In this document: positions 11,523 to 20,434 of the stretch, one piece after another
Layout: the number at the start of each line of letters is the position of its first letter
How positions within the stretch are numbered: position 1 is the first letter of the stretch
From: Curtobacterium sp. L6-1
GTDB taxonomy: Bacteria > Actinomycetota > Actinomycetes > Actinomycetales > Microbacteriaceae
DNA: 64,000 nt
Assembly: GCF_018885305.1 (NCBI RefSeq)
Contig: NZ_CP076544.1
Span: 1,736,001 to 1,800,000 of the forward strand
Reading direction: 5' to 3'
Made by a program: the position numbers and the translations under genes
Notes under the pieces: model-generated
Databases searched by the model: none
What the model was told of the DNA's origin: nothing
The model's input: the letters and a program-made list of their open reading frames with translations, nothing else

Positions 11523-12809
11523 TCAGACGCGCGGCGCGGACCGCGGGCGGCCGGTGCCGGACGGGAGGCTCGGGGCCGGTTCCGCCAGGGCCGCTCGCGT
11601 CGCCGCGAGCAGCTGTTCCGCGGTCGCGATCCCGTTCGCCGATCCGGTCGTCGCCTGACCGCCGGCGTGGGCGAGGAGCTGCGCGCCGATCGCCGGGCCG
11701 ATCCGGTCGGCCTCCTGCGGGTTGCGGGCGACCCAGTCCCGGGCGACGGCGTCGGCGAGGCGCTCGGCCGCGGCACCGCGCTCGACGTCCCCGCGCGACC
11801 GGTGCCACAGCCCCGTCACGACGAGGTGTGCCACGACCGCGCCGACGTCGCGCACCGGGTGCCCCCAGCCCGCGGTGTCGATGTCGAGCAGGCCGGAGAT
11901 GCGCCAGGGCTCGTCCTCGTCGACGAACACCTGCTCGAGGTGCAGGTCACCGTGCACCACCTGCTTCTGGCCGGCGGCCCAGCCGATCGACCGGCGACCG
12001 ATCGCGTCGTACAGCCGGTCGATCTCCTCGGCGTCCCCGGGCAGCGCCGTGACGAGGGTGCGACGGTGCCAGTCGGCGTGGTCCATCGCGTCCGCGCGGG
12101 CCTGCTGCGTCATCGGCACGGTCGCGACCCGACCGCTCAGGGCCGCGAGGGACGCCACGAACCGGGGGTCGTCGGCGATCTCGGTGATCCGGCTCCCCGC
12201 GGGCACGCCGCGCACGAGCTCCAGGACGAGCAGCCCGTCGCCGCGACTGGAGAGCACCCGCGGCACCGGCAGACCGGCGGCGGCGAACTGCTCGTGCGTG
12301 CGGACGATCGGCGCGACCCGGTGCGGCCGGACGATCTTGATGAACAGGGTCCGCTCCGGTGCGTCCACGCGGACCACGGCACGCTTGCCCGGTCGGTAGG
12401 CGGCGACGGTCAACGTCGGGTCGGTGACGGGCATCCCGAGGGTGGTGAGCAGCTCCGCGACGGCGTCGCGGTACGTCACCTGTGGCAGGACCGGGAGGCC
12501 CGGGTCGTTCGGGTAGGCCCACACCGAGACCGGCTCCCCCGTCGCCGGGTCGGTGACGATCGCGCTGTTCTGGTCGTGGGCGCCGCCGGTGTCGACGTAC
12601 GTCAGGACCGTCGCGCGCTGGCCGGCGCGGTCGACGGTGTCGACCTCGTACCCGTAGAGGTACCCGTTGCCCGACGGCTCGACGGAGTGCGCCCGGGCGG
12701 CCACGACGGTCGTCCCGGACCCGGCGAAGGCCTCGGGGATGACGCGCTCATGGTTGGGCCACACGGGCACAGTCAACCGTGTCCGCGCGGTTTCGTCGCC
12801 TTCGTGCAC
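11523..12809 (-). CDS. aminoglycoside phosphotransferase-fold protein
   Basis: A protein of up to 428 residues with the kinase-like APH fold in its C-terminal two thirds. The catalytic loop HGDLHLEQVFVDE and the metal-binding LLDIDTAGWG are clear, and RTLFIKIVRPH with its Lys resembles the nucleotide-binding strand. The first 130 residues (for example GNGYLYGYEVDTVD) look like an added beta-rich domain. Related actinobacterial proteins phosphorylate small molecules, such as sugars or maltose-type substrates, as often as drugs, so resistance should not be inferred. GTG 12809 lies only 34 bp from the divergent FUSC start; GTG codons at 12770 and 12764 are alternatives, and none has a clear ribosome site. 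Confidence 0.75.
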   Translation of the reverse strand: MHEGDETARTRLTVPVWPNHERVIPEAFAGSGTTVVAARAHSVEPSGNGYLYGYEVDTVDRAGQRATVLTYVDTGGAHDQNSAIVTDPATGEPVSVWAYPNDPGLPVLPQVTYRDAVAELLTTLGMPVTDPTLTVAAYRPGKRAVVRVDAPERTLFIKIVRPHRVAPIVRTHEQFAAAGLPVPRVLSSRGDGLLVLELVRGVPAGSRITEIADDPRFVASLAALSGRVATVPMTQQARADAMDHADWHRRTLVTALPGDAEEIDRLYDAIGRRSIGWAAGQKQVVHGDLHLEQVFVDEDEPWRISGLLDIDTAGWGHPVRDVGAVVAHLVVTGLWHRSRGDVERGAAAERLADAVARDWVARNPQEADRIGPAIGAQLLAHAGGQATTGSANGIATAEQLLAATRAALAEPAPSLPSGTGRPRSAPRV

Positions 12810-12843
12810 GGCTCGGCGTGCGGCTCGTGGCTACCGTGGACAC

Positions 12844-13905
12844 GTGAACCCGGTCTCGCGTCTCCGCAGCTCGAGCCGCACCCCGTTCCTGCAGGTCGTC
12901 AAGACCGCGGTGGCGGTGGTCGCGGCGGTGCTCCTGTGCGAGCTCCTCATCCGCGGCCCGTTCCCGACCTTCGCCGCGATCGCCGCCCTGCTCGTCGTCC
13001 AGCCGAGCATCAACCAGTCGTTCGTGAAGGGCCTGGAGCGCAGCGCGGGCGTCCTGCTCGGGGTGGTCCTGGCGACGGGCGTGCACCTGCTCCTCGGCGA
13101 CGCGGTGTGGATCGTGCTGCTCGTCGTGGTCCTGGCGATCCTGCTCGCCTGGGCGCTCCGCCTCACCCCGACCTCGGCCACCCAGGTCGGCATCAGCGGC
13201 ATGCTCGTGCTCACCGCGGGTGTCGTCACGCCCAACTACTCGGCCGACCGCATCCTCGAGACCGTGATCGGCGCGGTCGTCGCCCTCGTGGTGAACGCCC
13301 TCATCGTCCCGCCCGTGCTGCTCGAACCCGCGCACCTGGCCGTCGCCCGGCTCGCGCGGGACACCGCCGCCGCATTCGAGCGGATCGCCGTCGGGCTGAC
13401 CGAGGGGTGGGACGCCGAGCGGTGGCACGAGGCCCTGCTGCAGGCCCGGGCGCTCCGGCAGCAGCACGCCCGGACCGACGCGGCGCTGACCTCGGCGCGC
13501 GACTCGCTCACGATGAACCCGCGCGGCGGACGCCACCGGACGATCCTCGAGCGGGACGTCGCCGTCACCGAGCACCTCCGGGTCCTCGTCACGCGGGTCA
13601 CCGGCATGACGCGTGCCGTCCGAGACAACACGGCGCCGGACCTGCGCGCCGACCCGATGGTGGGGCGGATCGCCACCGAGGTCGCCCGCATCGGTGCGGA
13701 CGTCCGACGTCTCGGGGCGCAGGTCGAGTCCACGCGCTTGACCCCGGGCGAGCTCGCCGAGGGACCGGAGGAGCCGACCGTCGAGCACGCCCTGACGGCG
13801 CCGCTCGAGGTGGTGCGGCCGAACTCCCGGCACTGGGTGCTCATCGGGGCCCTGCTCGAGGACGTCCGCCGCGTGCGCGAGGAACTCCTCGGCGAGGACG
13901 ACTGA
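12844..13905 (+). CDS. FUSC-family membrane protein (aromatic acid exporter-like)
   Basis: A 353-residue protein. The first 150 residues contain about five or six membrane segments, including VVKTAVAVVAAVLLCELLI, FAAIAALLVVQPSI and VIGAVVALVVNALIVPPVL. A long cytoplasmic helical part follows. The FPTFAAIAALLVVQPSINQS block is characteristic of FUSC/ArAE proteins, which include efflux systems for aromatic carboxylic acids such as fusaric acid. The transported compound here is not known. GTG 12844 is the first start after the divergent gene; a membrane helix begins about 20 residues later, as expected. The stop is followed by a 21-bp repeat belonging to the next gene. Confidence 0.8.
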   Translation: MNPVSRLRSSSRTPFLQVVKTAVAVVAAVLLCELLIRGPFPTFAAIAALLVVQPSINQSFVKGLERSAGVLLGVVLATGVHLLLGDAVWIVLLVVVLAILLAWALRLTPTSATQVGISGMLVLTAGVVTPNYSADRILETVIGAVVALVVNALIVPPVLLEPAHLAVARLARDTAAAFERIAVGLTEGWDAERWHEALLQARALRQQHARTDAALTSARDSLTMNPRGGRHRTILERDVAVTEHLRVLVTRVTGMTRAVRDNTAPDLRADPMVGRIATEVARIGADVRRLGAQVESTRLTPGELAEGPEEPTVEHALTAPLEVVRPNSRHWVLIGALLEDVRRVREELLGEDD

Positions 13906-13936
13906 CGACCTCGGCGTCGCGGCGGCGTCGGCCCGG

Positions 13937-13993
13937 GCGACGGGCGCGTCGGATCAGGCGACGGGCGCGTCGGATCAGGCGACGGGCGCGTCA
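13937..13993. repeat. 21-bp tandem repeat spanning a stop codon
   Basis: The unit GACGGGCGCGTCGGATCAGG plus C (21 bp) occurs twice in full and once in part. In minus-strand frame each unit reads Asp-Ala-Pro-Val-Ala-stop-Ser. The first copy met by a ribosome is the true C-terminus of the gene at 13975-14292; the other two repeat its end and stop codon in frame downstream. Confidence 0.85.
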
Positions 13994-14292
13994 GCTCCGC
14001 GTGCAGCCTCGACCGCGGTCTCGAGCACCGCGGACCACACCGTGCCGGCCGGCCACGTCGGGTGGGACGTGACCACCTCGACCTCGGAGAACCGACGGAT
14101 CTCGGCGACCACCGCCTCCTGGCCGACCGAGCGCGCCGCGCGACCGGCGCTGTCCGGCACGGCGGTCTGCAGGTAGGCGACCACACGGTCGCGGTGTGCC
14201 GCGTCCAGCGCTCCGACGCTGACGACGCCCTTCCAGGCGGCGTCGAGCTCGGCGCGCAGGCGGACGATGGCCGGGTTCTCCGGGTCGTGCAT
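13975..14292 (-). CDS. hypothetical protein, 105 aa
   Basis: A soluble 105-residue protein starting at ATG 14292 (MHDPENPAIVRLRAEL). It is predicted to be mostly helical, with a short beta segment EVEVVTSHPTWPAG in the middle. I recognise no domain. The C-terminus DAPVA is copied twice, including the stop codon, by the 21-bp repeat directly downstream. It is divergent from the response regulator gene, with about 210 bp between starts, so the two could share control; a 17-bp palindrome lies in that gap. Function unknown. Confidence 0.6.
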   Translation of the reverse strand: MHDPENPAIVRLRAELDAAWKGVVSVGALDAAHRDRVVAYLQTAVPDSAGRAARSVGQEAVVAEIRRFSEVEVVTSHPTWPAGTVWSAVLETAVEAARGADAPVA

Positions 14293-14356
14293 GGTGCCCC
14301 CAAGTACAGGACGGTCTGTCGGGTACAGCGTCCGAGCCGGAGCATAGCAACGAAGG

Positions 14357-14373
14357 GGGTACTGTCAGTACCC
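14357..14373. promoter_or_regulatory. palindrome GGGTACT-N3-AGTACCC, candidate operator
   Basis: A perfect inverted repeat of 7 bp with a 3-bp centre. It lies in the gap between the hypothetical gene at 14292 and the two-component operon at 14503. Its position about 130 bp before the response regulator start would suit a regulator-binding site. The factor is unknown. Confidence 0.35.
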
Positions 14374-14502
14374 GTCAGTCTCGAGTGTCCACAGACCGCG
14401 GTCCACGGACTCCGGTCGGGACTGTGACGAGATTCAGACACCGTGCCGGTCGATCCGCCCGGCGAGCGCACTTCGGTGCCACGATGGTCGCGGGAGGTCC
14501 AG

Positions 14503-15180
14503 ATGCGCTTGTTGGTGGTCGAGGACGACGACGAGATGCGCGCGCTCATGGAGCGCGGGCTCGCCGCCGAGGGGTACCGCGTCACCGCGGTCGAGAACGG
14601 CGTGGAGGCGCTCATCGCCCTGGGCGAGCAGGCCTACGACATCGCCGTGGTCGACGTGATGATGCCCGGCATGTCGGGCTTCGAGCTCGCCCGACGCGTG
14701 CGCGAACGCGAGGACCCCGTGCGGATCCTGCTCGTCACCGCTCGCGACGCCGTGGACGACCGCGTGTTCGGCCTCGACGCCGGCGCCGACGACTACCTCA
14801 CGAAGCCGTTCGCGTTCGCCGAGCTGACCGCACGCCTCCGGGCCCTCGGTCGCCGCGAGCCCACCGGTGCGCCGCGGACCATCGAGGTCGGTGACGTCGC
14901 GATCGACTCCGAGGCCCGCCGCGTCTCGATCAAGGGCCAGCGCGTCGCCATGAGCCCCACCGAGTTCGCGTTGCTCCGGCTCCTCGCCCGCTCGGTCGGG
15001 GCGGTCGTCGACCGGCCGAAGATCCTGGAGGAGGTCTGGGACGGCTCGCAGCACGTCGACCCGAACGTCGTCGAGCAGTACATCTCCTACCTGCGGAAGA
15101 AGCTCGTGGCGCAGCAGGCCACCGTCGCGATCAGCACCGTGCGCGGTCGCGGGTACCGGCTCGACCTCGTCACCACCTGA
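14503..15180 (+). CDS. OmpR/PhoB-family response regulator
   Basis: A 225-residue regulator. The receiver domain (1-115) has the acidic pair in VVEDDDEMR, the phospho-acceptor Asp51 in AVVDVMMPG, the switch Thr in LLVTARDA and the Lys in YLTKPF. The C-terminal winged helix (about 125-225) reads RVAMSPTEFALLRLLA and VVEQYISYLRKK, the OmpR type. Phosphorylation by the adjacent kinase should change its DNA binding. ATG 14503 has a good ribosome site (GGGAGG, 7 nt upstream); the longer frame from 14443 would add residues before the first receiver strand. The kinase gene starts 7 bp after its stop, so the two form an operon. The stimulus is unknown. Confidence 0.92.
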   Translation: MRLLVVEDDDEMRALMERGLAAEGYRVTAVENGVEALIALGEQAYDIAVVDVMMPGMSGFELARRVREREDPVRILLVTARDAVDDRVFGLDAGADDYLTKPFAFAELTARLRALGRREPTGAPRTIEVGDVAIDSEARRVSIKGQRVAMSPTEFALLRLLARSVGAVVDRPKILEEVWDGSQHVDPNVVEQYISYLRKKLVAQQATVAISTVRGRGYRLDLVTT

Positions 15181-15187
15181 CGACCGC

Positions 15188-16714
15188 GTGATGCGGTCGA
15201 TGCGCGCGCGGTGGTCGTCGCCGTCCCTGCGGTCGCTGTCCCTCCGTGCCCGGATCACCATCGGGTCGACCGTCATCGCAGCCGTCGTCATCGCGCTCCT
15301 GGTGCTCGTGATGCGGCTGCAGGTCGTCAGCGTCGTGGCGAGCGCCACCGAGACCCTGCTCGACGCCGACACCGACCCGTACGTCGCGACGCTCGAGGTG
15401 GACAGCGACCCGAACCTGTCGCCGCCCGGCAACGCGCAGTTCGTCGCGGTGCTCTCCCCCACCGGGGACATCACGCTCTCGTCGATGCCCCGACGACTCG
15501 AGCAGGCGCTCGGCAGCCTCCGCACCACGCCCGCGGGCACCTCGGTGATCGAGGTCGGCGGTTCCCAGTACCGCGTCGTCGTCGAGCACCCGGTCAACCA
15601 GGCCGGCCGCTGGACCGTGGTCGCCGCTCGCAACTCGCAGGCCGAGGCGATCGTCGTCGACGACCTCACGACCACGCTGTCGTTCACCGGGCTCGCGATC
15701 CTCGTGGCGTTCGGCATCGCGTCGTGGGTGCTCGCGACCACCGCGCTCCGTCCGGTGAACCGGATGCGCCGCGAGGCCGAACGGCTCTCCGTCGCGCCTG
15801 AACGCGCCGAGCTGCCCGTCGGGCCGGCGCAGGACGAACTCGCCTCGCTCGCGATGACGCTCAACGCCTTCCTCGCCCGGACCCGCCAGGCGACCGAACG
15901 CGAGCGGCAGATGGTGTCGGACGCCAGCCACGAACTCCGGACGCCGCTCGCGATCCTCACCACCCAGCTCGACCTCGCCGCACTCGACGCGGGTGACGCC
16001 GCGGCCCTTGCGGCACACATCGACCGGGCGAAGAACAACGTGGCACGGCTCTCGCGACTGGCGAACGACCTGCTCACGCTCTCGCGCATCGAGGAGTCCG
16101 AGCGGCGTGCGGCCGACGGCGCCCCGCAGTCCGCCACGTCGTGGTCCGACCTCGGCGACGAGGTGATGTCCGCCGTCGACCGGGTGCGGCTCATCGCGAG
16201 CGCGAAGGACGTCACCGTCGACTTCGAGCTCGACCCACCGGTCCCCGACGACGAGACGGGCGAGCCGCGGTACCGCCTGGACACCGGCGGGATGGCGCAG
16301 CTCGTCACGAACACGGCGGGCAACGCGGTCGCTGCCCTCCCCCGCGGCGGGAGCGTCCTGGTCAGCTGGCGCACCACGCCCCGCGAGGGCGTGCTGCAGA
16401 TCACCGACGACGGACCCGGCGTCCCGGAGTCGTTCGTGCCGGTCGCGTTCGACCGGTTCACCCGTCCGGACGAGGCACGCACCTCCCGCCGCGACCCCGA
16501 CCCGGCGACCGGCGGGATCCCGATGCCGGGTGGCTCCGGCCTCGGGCTCGCGATCGTCCGGGCGGTGGCGGAACGGGCGGGAGGCACGGCCACGCTCCGC
16601 AACGTCCGCTCCGGTGGGCTCGAGGTGACGGTGCGGGTGCCGGAGGTGTCGGCGGCGCCGGCCGGTCCGGCGGGCAGGGAGGGTCGAGAGGCCCGGGGGC
16701 GGGACGGACACTGA
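15188..16714 (+). CDS. sensor histidine kinase, HAMP type
   Basis: A 508-residue membrane kinase. A first membrane helix lies at about 24-43 (TVIAAVVIALLVLVM) and a second at about 163-183. Between them is an extracytoplasmic sensor domain of roughly 120 residues. HAMP follows (LRPVNRMRREAERLSV), then the HisKA box with phospho-accepting His248 (SDASHELRTPLAIL), then the ATPase domain with N box NTAGNAVAAL, G1 DDGPGVPE and G2 GSGLGLAIV. It pairs with the upstream response regulator. GTG 15188 is directly followed by an ATG; either could be used. The last residues (EARGRDGH) are encoded by the first copy of a 29-bp repeat that continues past the stop. Confidence 0.9.
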   Translation: MMRSMRARWSSPSLRSLSLRARITIGSTVIAAVVIALLVLVMRLQVVSVVASATETLLDADTDPYVATLEVDSDPNLSPPGNAQFVAVLSPTGDITLSSMPRRLEQALGSLRTTPAGTSVIEVGGSQYRVVVEHPVNQAGRWTVVAARNSQAEAIVVDDLTTTLSFTGLAILVAFGIASWVLATTALRPVNRMRREAERLSVAPERAELPVGPAQDELASLAMTLNAFLARTRQATERERQMVSDASHELRTPLAILTTQLDLAALDAGDAAALAAHIDRAKNNVARLSRLANDLLTLSRIEESERRAADGAPQSATSWSDLGDEVMSAVDRVRLIASAKDVTVDFELDPPVPDDETGEPRYRLDTGGMAQLVTNTAGNAVAALPRGGSVLVSWRTTPREGVLQITDDGPGVPESFVPVAFDRFTRPDEARTSRRDPDPATGGIPMPGGSGLGLAIVRAVAERAGGTATLRNVRSGGLEVTVRVPEVSAAPAGPAGREGREARGRDGH

Positions 16715-16815
16715 CGCAGGCCCGGCGACGGGACGAGCACTGACGCAGGCCCGGCGGTGGGACGAGCACTGACGCAGGCCCGGGGGCGGGACGAGCACTG
16801 ACGCAGGCCCGCGCC
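16689..16815. repeat. 29-bp tandem repeat starting inside the kinase stop region
   Basis: The unit (TGACGCAGGCCCGG, six variable bases, then GGACGAGCAC or close variants) begins with the kinase stop codon. TGA recurs at 16712, 16741, 16770 and 16799, exactly 29 bp apart. The bases just before the stop, 16689-16711, match the unit too, so the last kinase codons belong to the array. Being 29 bp, each copy shifts the frame. The gap to dnaE2 (16715-16884) otherwise holds only C-rich simple sequence. Confidence 0.88.
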
Positions 16816-16884
16816 CGGACCCGGACTCGCACTCGCGCCCGCACTCGCGCCCGCCCCTGCTGGGTGCCGGGTGCGTCGCCCGGG

Positions 16885-19800
16885 TCATTGGAAGTCGCGG
16901 GAGCGGGTCCGGACCCCGAGCGGCAGGTGCTCGATCCGGTCGGCGACCAGGTTGACCACCCCGTCCGGCGACCGCTCGAGGATGCCCCGGACGACCACGG
17001 CCGGTGACTCCCGCGCCACACGCCGGTACCGACCCCACACCCCCACGCTGCAGATCACGTTCACCAGTCCGGACTCGTCCTCGACGTTGAGGAAGGTGAT
17101 CCCCGACGCCGTCGCCGGGCGCTGCCGGTGCGTCACGATGCCGCCGACCTCGACGCGCCGACCGGTCTCCGCCGTCCGGGTGTCCTCGACGCTGAGCACG
17201 CCGCGGTCGGACAGTCGGGGCCGGAGGTGCGCGACCGGGTGGTCGTCGGTGGACATCCCCGTCGACCACATGTCGGCGATGAGGACGTCTCCGCTCGTCA
17301 TCTGTCCGAACAGCGGCGGCTGCACGACGACCTGCGTGTCCGGCAGCTGGTCGGGTCGCTCGGACGCCGCCTGCGCCGCGGACCACATCCCCGCCCGCCG
17401 GTCCACGCCGAGGGACTCGAACGCGTCGGCGGCGGCGAGGGCCTCGAGCTGTGCGGTCGTCAGGCCGACCCGGCGGGCGAGGTCGGACATGTCGGTGAAC
17501 GGTCCGTTCGCCCGACGTTCGGCGACGATCCGCTCGGCACTGCGTCGGCCGAGCGAGGCGACCTCGGCGAGCCCGAGCCGTACTGCGAAGGCGCCGTCGC
17601 GGCGGTGCTCGGCGGTGTCGTCGGGGGCGTCGCGGTCGAAGGGCAGCACGGGCGGCTGCTCGGTCGCGAGGCAGCCGTCGTGTCCGAGCCCGTCGGTACC
17701 GGGAGCCCCGGCGGCCCCGGCTCCGGCCTGCGCACCGGCGCTGGCGGCCCCGGCCTGCGCACCGGCGCTGGCGGCCCCGGCAGCCCCGGCTCCGGCACCC
17801 GACCCGTCCGACGCGTCCGACGCGTCGACGATCGGCTCGAGCGTCGCGTCGACCTCCGAACGCAGGATGTCCGGCCGGAGCACCCGGACGCCGTGTCGCC
17901 GGGCGTCGGCGACGAGGGTCTGCGGCGAGTAGAAGCCCATCGGCTGCGCCCGCAGCAGGGCCGCGAGGAACGCCCCCGGGTAGTGCAGCCGCATCCACGC
18001 GCTCGCGTAGACGATGAGCGCGAAGCTGATCGAGTGGCTCTCCGCGAAGCCGAAGTTCGCGAACGCCTGGATCTTCGCGTAGATGGCGTCGGCGTCCTCG
18101 CCGTGGATGTCGTTCTCCGCCATCCCCCGGTAGAGCTTGTCCCGCAGGCGGTCGATCTTCTCGAGGCCGCGCTTGGACCCCATCGCCCGGCGGAGCAGGT
18201 CGGCGTCGTCGCCGGAGCAGTTGCCGACCGCGATGGCCATCTGCATGAGCTGTTCCTGGAACAGCGGGATGCCGAGGGTCCGCTCCAGCACGGGCTCGAG
18301 CGCGGGGTGGATGTACGTCACCGGCTCCTCACCGGTGCGCCGACGGATGTACGGGTGCACCGCGCCGCCCTGGATCGGACCGGGGCGCACCAGGGCGACC
18401 TCGATCACCAGGTCGTAGAACCGTCGCGGCAGCAGCCGGGGCAGCGTGCCCATCTGCGCGCGGGACTCGACCTGGAAGACGCCGATGGTGTCGGCTCGGC
18501 AGAGCTGGTCGTAGACGCCCTGCTCCTCCTTCGGGATCGAGTGCATGTCCCACCGCTCCCCGCAGTGGTCGGCGGCCAGGTCGAACGAGTACTGCAGGGC
18601 GGCGAGCATCCCGAGCCCGAGCATGTCGAACTTCACGAGCCCCATGTAGGCGCAGTCGTCCTTGTCCCACTGCAGCACGGTCCGGCCGTCCATCCGGGCG
18701 TGCTCGATCGGCACGACCTCGCCCACCGGCCGGTCGGTGAGGACCATGCCGCCCGAGTGGATGCCGAGGTGCCGCGGGAACCCGAGGACCTGCTGCGCGA
18801 GGTCCACCACCGGCTCCGGGATGTCGTGGTCCTGGCTCTCGGTGACCGACCCCCACCGCTCCACCTGCTTCGACCAGGCGTCCTGCTGCCCGGGGCTGTG
18901 CCCGAGGGCCTTCGCCATGTCCCGCACGGCGCCCTTCGGCCGGTAGGTGATGACGTTCGCGACCTGCGCCGCGTTGAAACGGCCGTACTTGTCGTAGACG
19001 TACTGGATGACCTCTTCTCGTCGGTCGGAGTCGAAGTCGACGTCGATGTCGGGCTCCTCGTCGCGCATGGCCGACAGGAAGCGTTCGAACGGCAGACCGT
19101 ACCTGATCGAGTCGACCGCCGTGATCTCGAGCAGGTAGCAGACCGCCGAGTTGGCGGCGGAGCCGCGCCCCTGGCAGAGGATCCCCCGGTCCCTGGCGTA
19201 CTGCACCATGTCCCGCACGATGAGGAAGTACCCCGGGAACCCCTTGTCCTCGATGACGGCGAGTTCGCGTTCGATGCGCTCCCGCTTGTGCGCGTCGACC
19301 CCGTCCGCGGATCCCGGGTAGAACCGACGGGCCCCGCGCCAGGTCAGCTCGCGCAGCCAGCTCATCGGGGTGTGTCCCTCGGGCACGTCGAGGTCGGGCA
19401 GGCCGGGCTTCGCCGTCTTCAACTGGAACCCGAGCTCGTCCGCGAGCGCCACGCTCCGCTCGACGGCACCGGGCCAGCGGGCGAACCGCCGGGCCATCTC
19501 GGCTCCGGAGCGGAGGTGCGCGGTGTCCGCCGCCGGCAGCCACCCGTCGACCTCGTCCAGGCTCCGCCGAGCCCGGACGGCGGCCAGCGCAGTCGCCACG
19601 GGGAAGCGGTCCGGGGTGGCGTAGTGCACGTTGCCGGTCGCGACGACGGGCACCGCGTGCCGGTCGGCGAGGGCGGCGAGGACGTCGTTCCGGGCGCTGT
19701 CGAGCGGGTCGCCGTGGTCGCTGAGCTCCACGACGACGTTGCCCGTGCCGAACCGGTCGAGCAGTGCCCGGAGCGCCTGGTCAGCGGCGCTCTCCCCACC

Positions 19801-20421
19801 GCGCTCGAGGGCCTGGCGGACCGCACCCTTCCGGCACCCGGTGAGCACGCGCCACCGACCGCCGGAGCGCTCGGCGAGGTCGTCGAGGTCGTACCGGGGA
19901 CGGCCCTTCTCGGAGCCCGCGGCGAGGTGCGCGGCCGTCACCGCGCCGGCCATCCGGTGGTAGCCCTCCTGACCGTCGGCGAGCAGCAGCAGGTGCGAGC
20001 CCTCGGGGTCGGGGACGCCGTTCTGCGGTTCGGTCAGCCCGATGGACAGCTCGGCCCCGTAGACGGTCGTGACGCTCGGGTAGGTCTCGGCGACCTCCGC
20101 CATCCGGGCGGCACCGTAGAAGCCGTCGTGGTCCGTGATCGCCAGTCCCTGCAGGCCGAGCCGGGCGGCCTCCTCGAGCAGGTGCTCCGGCGGACTCGCG
20201 CCGTCTAGGAAGCTGAAGGTCGAGTGCGCGTGGAGCTCGGCGTACGGCACCGTCGGCGGAGCGTCCGGCGCGACGACGTCCGCCGGCTGGTACGGCGCAC
20301 GCTTCCGCGACCACGCCGGGCTGTCGCCGCCGTCGCCGTCCGGGGTCGTGCCGGGGCTCCGCTTGTCGGAGAGCGCACGCTCGAACTGCGACCACGGGAT
20401 CGGCGGGTTGCTGTAGCCCAT
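16885..20421 (-). CDS. dnaE2: error-prone DNA polymerase, C-family alpha subunit (DnaE2/ImuC)
   Basis: A 1178-residue DNA polymerase III alpha-type enzyme without proofreading. The N-terminal PHP domain reads YAELHAHSTFSFLDG and AITDHDGFYG. The palm holds the catalytic acid motif PDIDVDF (about 457-463). The finger region includes GRGSAANSAVCYLLEIT, and the C-terminal OB domain VEVGGIVTHRQRPATASG. It is the polymerase of the actinobacterial mutasome, which copies damaged templates with ImuA and ImuB. Usual length is about 1050-1100; the excess comes largely from a Gly/Ala/Ser/Gln-rich insert at about 862-910. ATG 20421 lies 13 bp after the imuB stop, with AAGGA upstream. The whole cassette is read from the LexA-controlled imuA promoter. 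Confidence 0.93.
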   Translation of the reverse strand: MGYSNPPIPWSQFERALSDKRSPGTTPDGDGGDSPAWSRKRAPYQPADVVAPDAPPTVPYAELHAHSTFSFLDGASPPEHLLEEAARLGLQGLAITDHDGFYGAARMAEVAETYPSVTTVYGAELSIGLTEPQNGVPDPEGSHLLLLADGQEGYHRMAGAVTAAHLAAGSEKGRPRYDLDDLAERSGGRWRVLTGCRKGAVRQALERGGESAADQALRALLDRFGTGNVVVELSDHGDPLDSARNDVLAALADRHAVPVVATGNVHYATPDRFPVATALAAVRARRSLDEVDGWLPAADTAHLRSGAEMARRFARWPGAVERSVALADELGFQLKTAKPGLPDLDVPEGHTPMSWLRELTWRGARRFYPGSADGVDAHKRERIERELAVIEDKGFPGYFLIVRDMVQYARDRGILCQGRGSAANSAVCYLLEITAVDSIRYGLPFERFLSAMRDEEPDIDVDFDSDRREEVIQYVYDKYGRFNAAQVANVITYRPKGAVRDMAKALGHSPGQQDAWSKQVERWGSVTESQDHDIPEPVVDLAQQVLGFPRHLGIHSGGMVLTDRPVGEVVPIEHARMDGRTVLQWDKDDCAYMGLVKFDMLGLGMLAALQYSFDLAADHCGERWDMHSIPKEEQGVYDQLCRADTIGVFQVESRAQMGTLPRLLPRRFYDLVIEVALVRPGPIQGGAVHPYIRRRTGEEPVTYIHPALEPVLERTLGIPLFQEQLMQMAIAVGNCSGDDADLLRRAMGSKRGLEKIDRLRDKLYRGMAENDIHGEDADAIYAKIQAFANFGFAESHSISFALIVYASAWMRLHYPGAFLAALLRAQPMGFYSPQTLVADARRHGVRVLRPDILRSEVDATLEPIVDASDASDGSGAGAGAAGAASAGAQAGAASAGAQAGAGAAGAPGTDGLGHDGCLATEQPPVLPFDRDAPDDTAEHRRDGAFAVRLGLAEVASLGRRSAERIVAERRANGPFTDMSDLARRVGLTTAQLEALAAADAFESLGVDRRAGMWSAAQAASERPDQLPDTQVVVQPPLFGQMTSGDVLIADMWSTGMSTDDHPVAHLRPRLSDRGVLSVEDTRTAETGRRVEVGGIVTHRQRPATASGITFLNVEDESGLVNVICSVGVWGRYRRVARESPAVVVRGILERSPDGVVNLVADRIEHLPLGVRTRSRDFQ

Positions 20422-20434
20422 CAGGAACCGTCCT

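Noticed and set aside
11523..12809. Calling the phosphotransferase-fold gene an antibiotic resistance determinant
   Set aside because: The APH fold is widespread among kinases of metabolites, and nothing in the sequence or the neighbours points to a drug substrate.
17128..20208. A 1026-codon open frame opposite dnaE2
   Set aside because: Composition shadow of a G+C-rich gene: Arg/Val/Asp-rich, no family features, and it lies entirely antisense to a polymerase with all its motifs.
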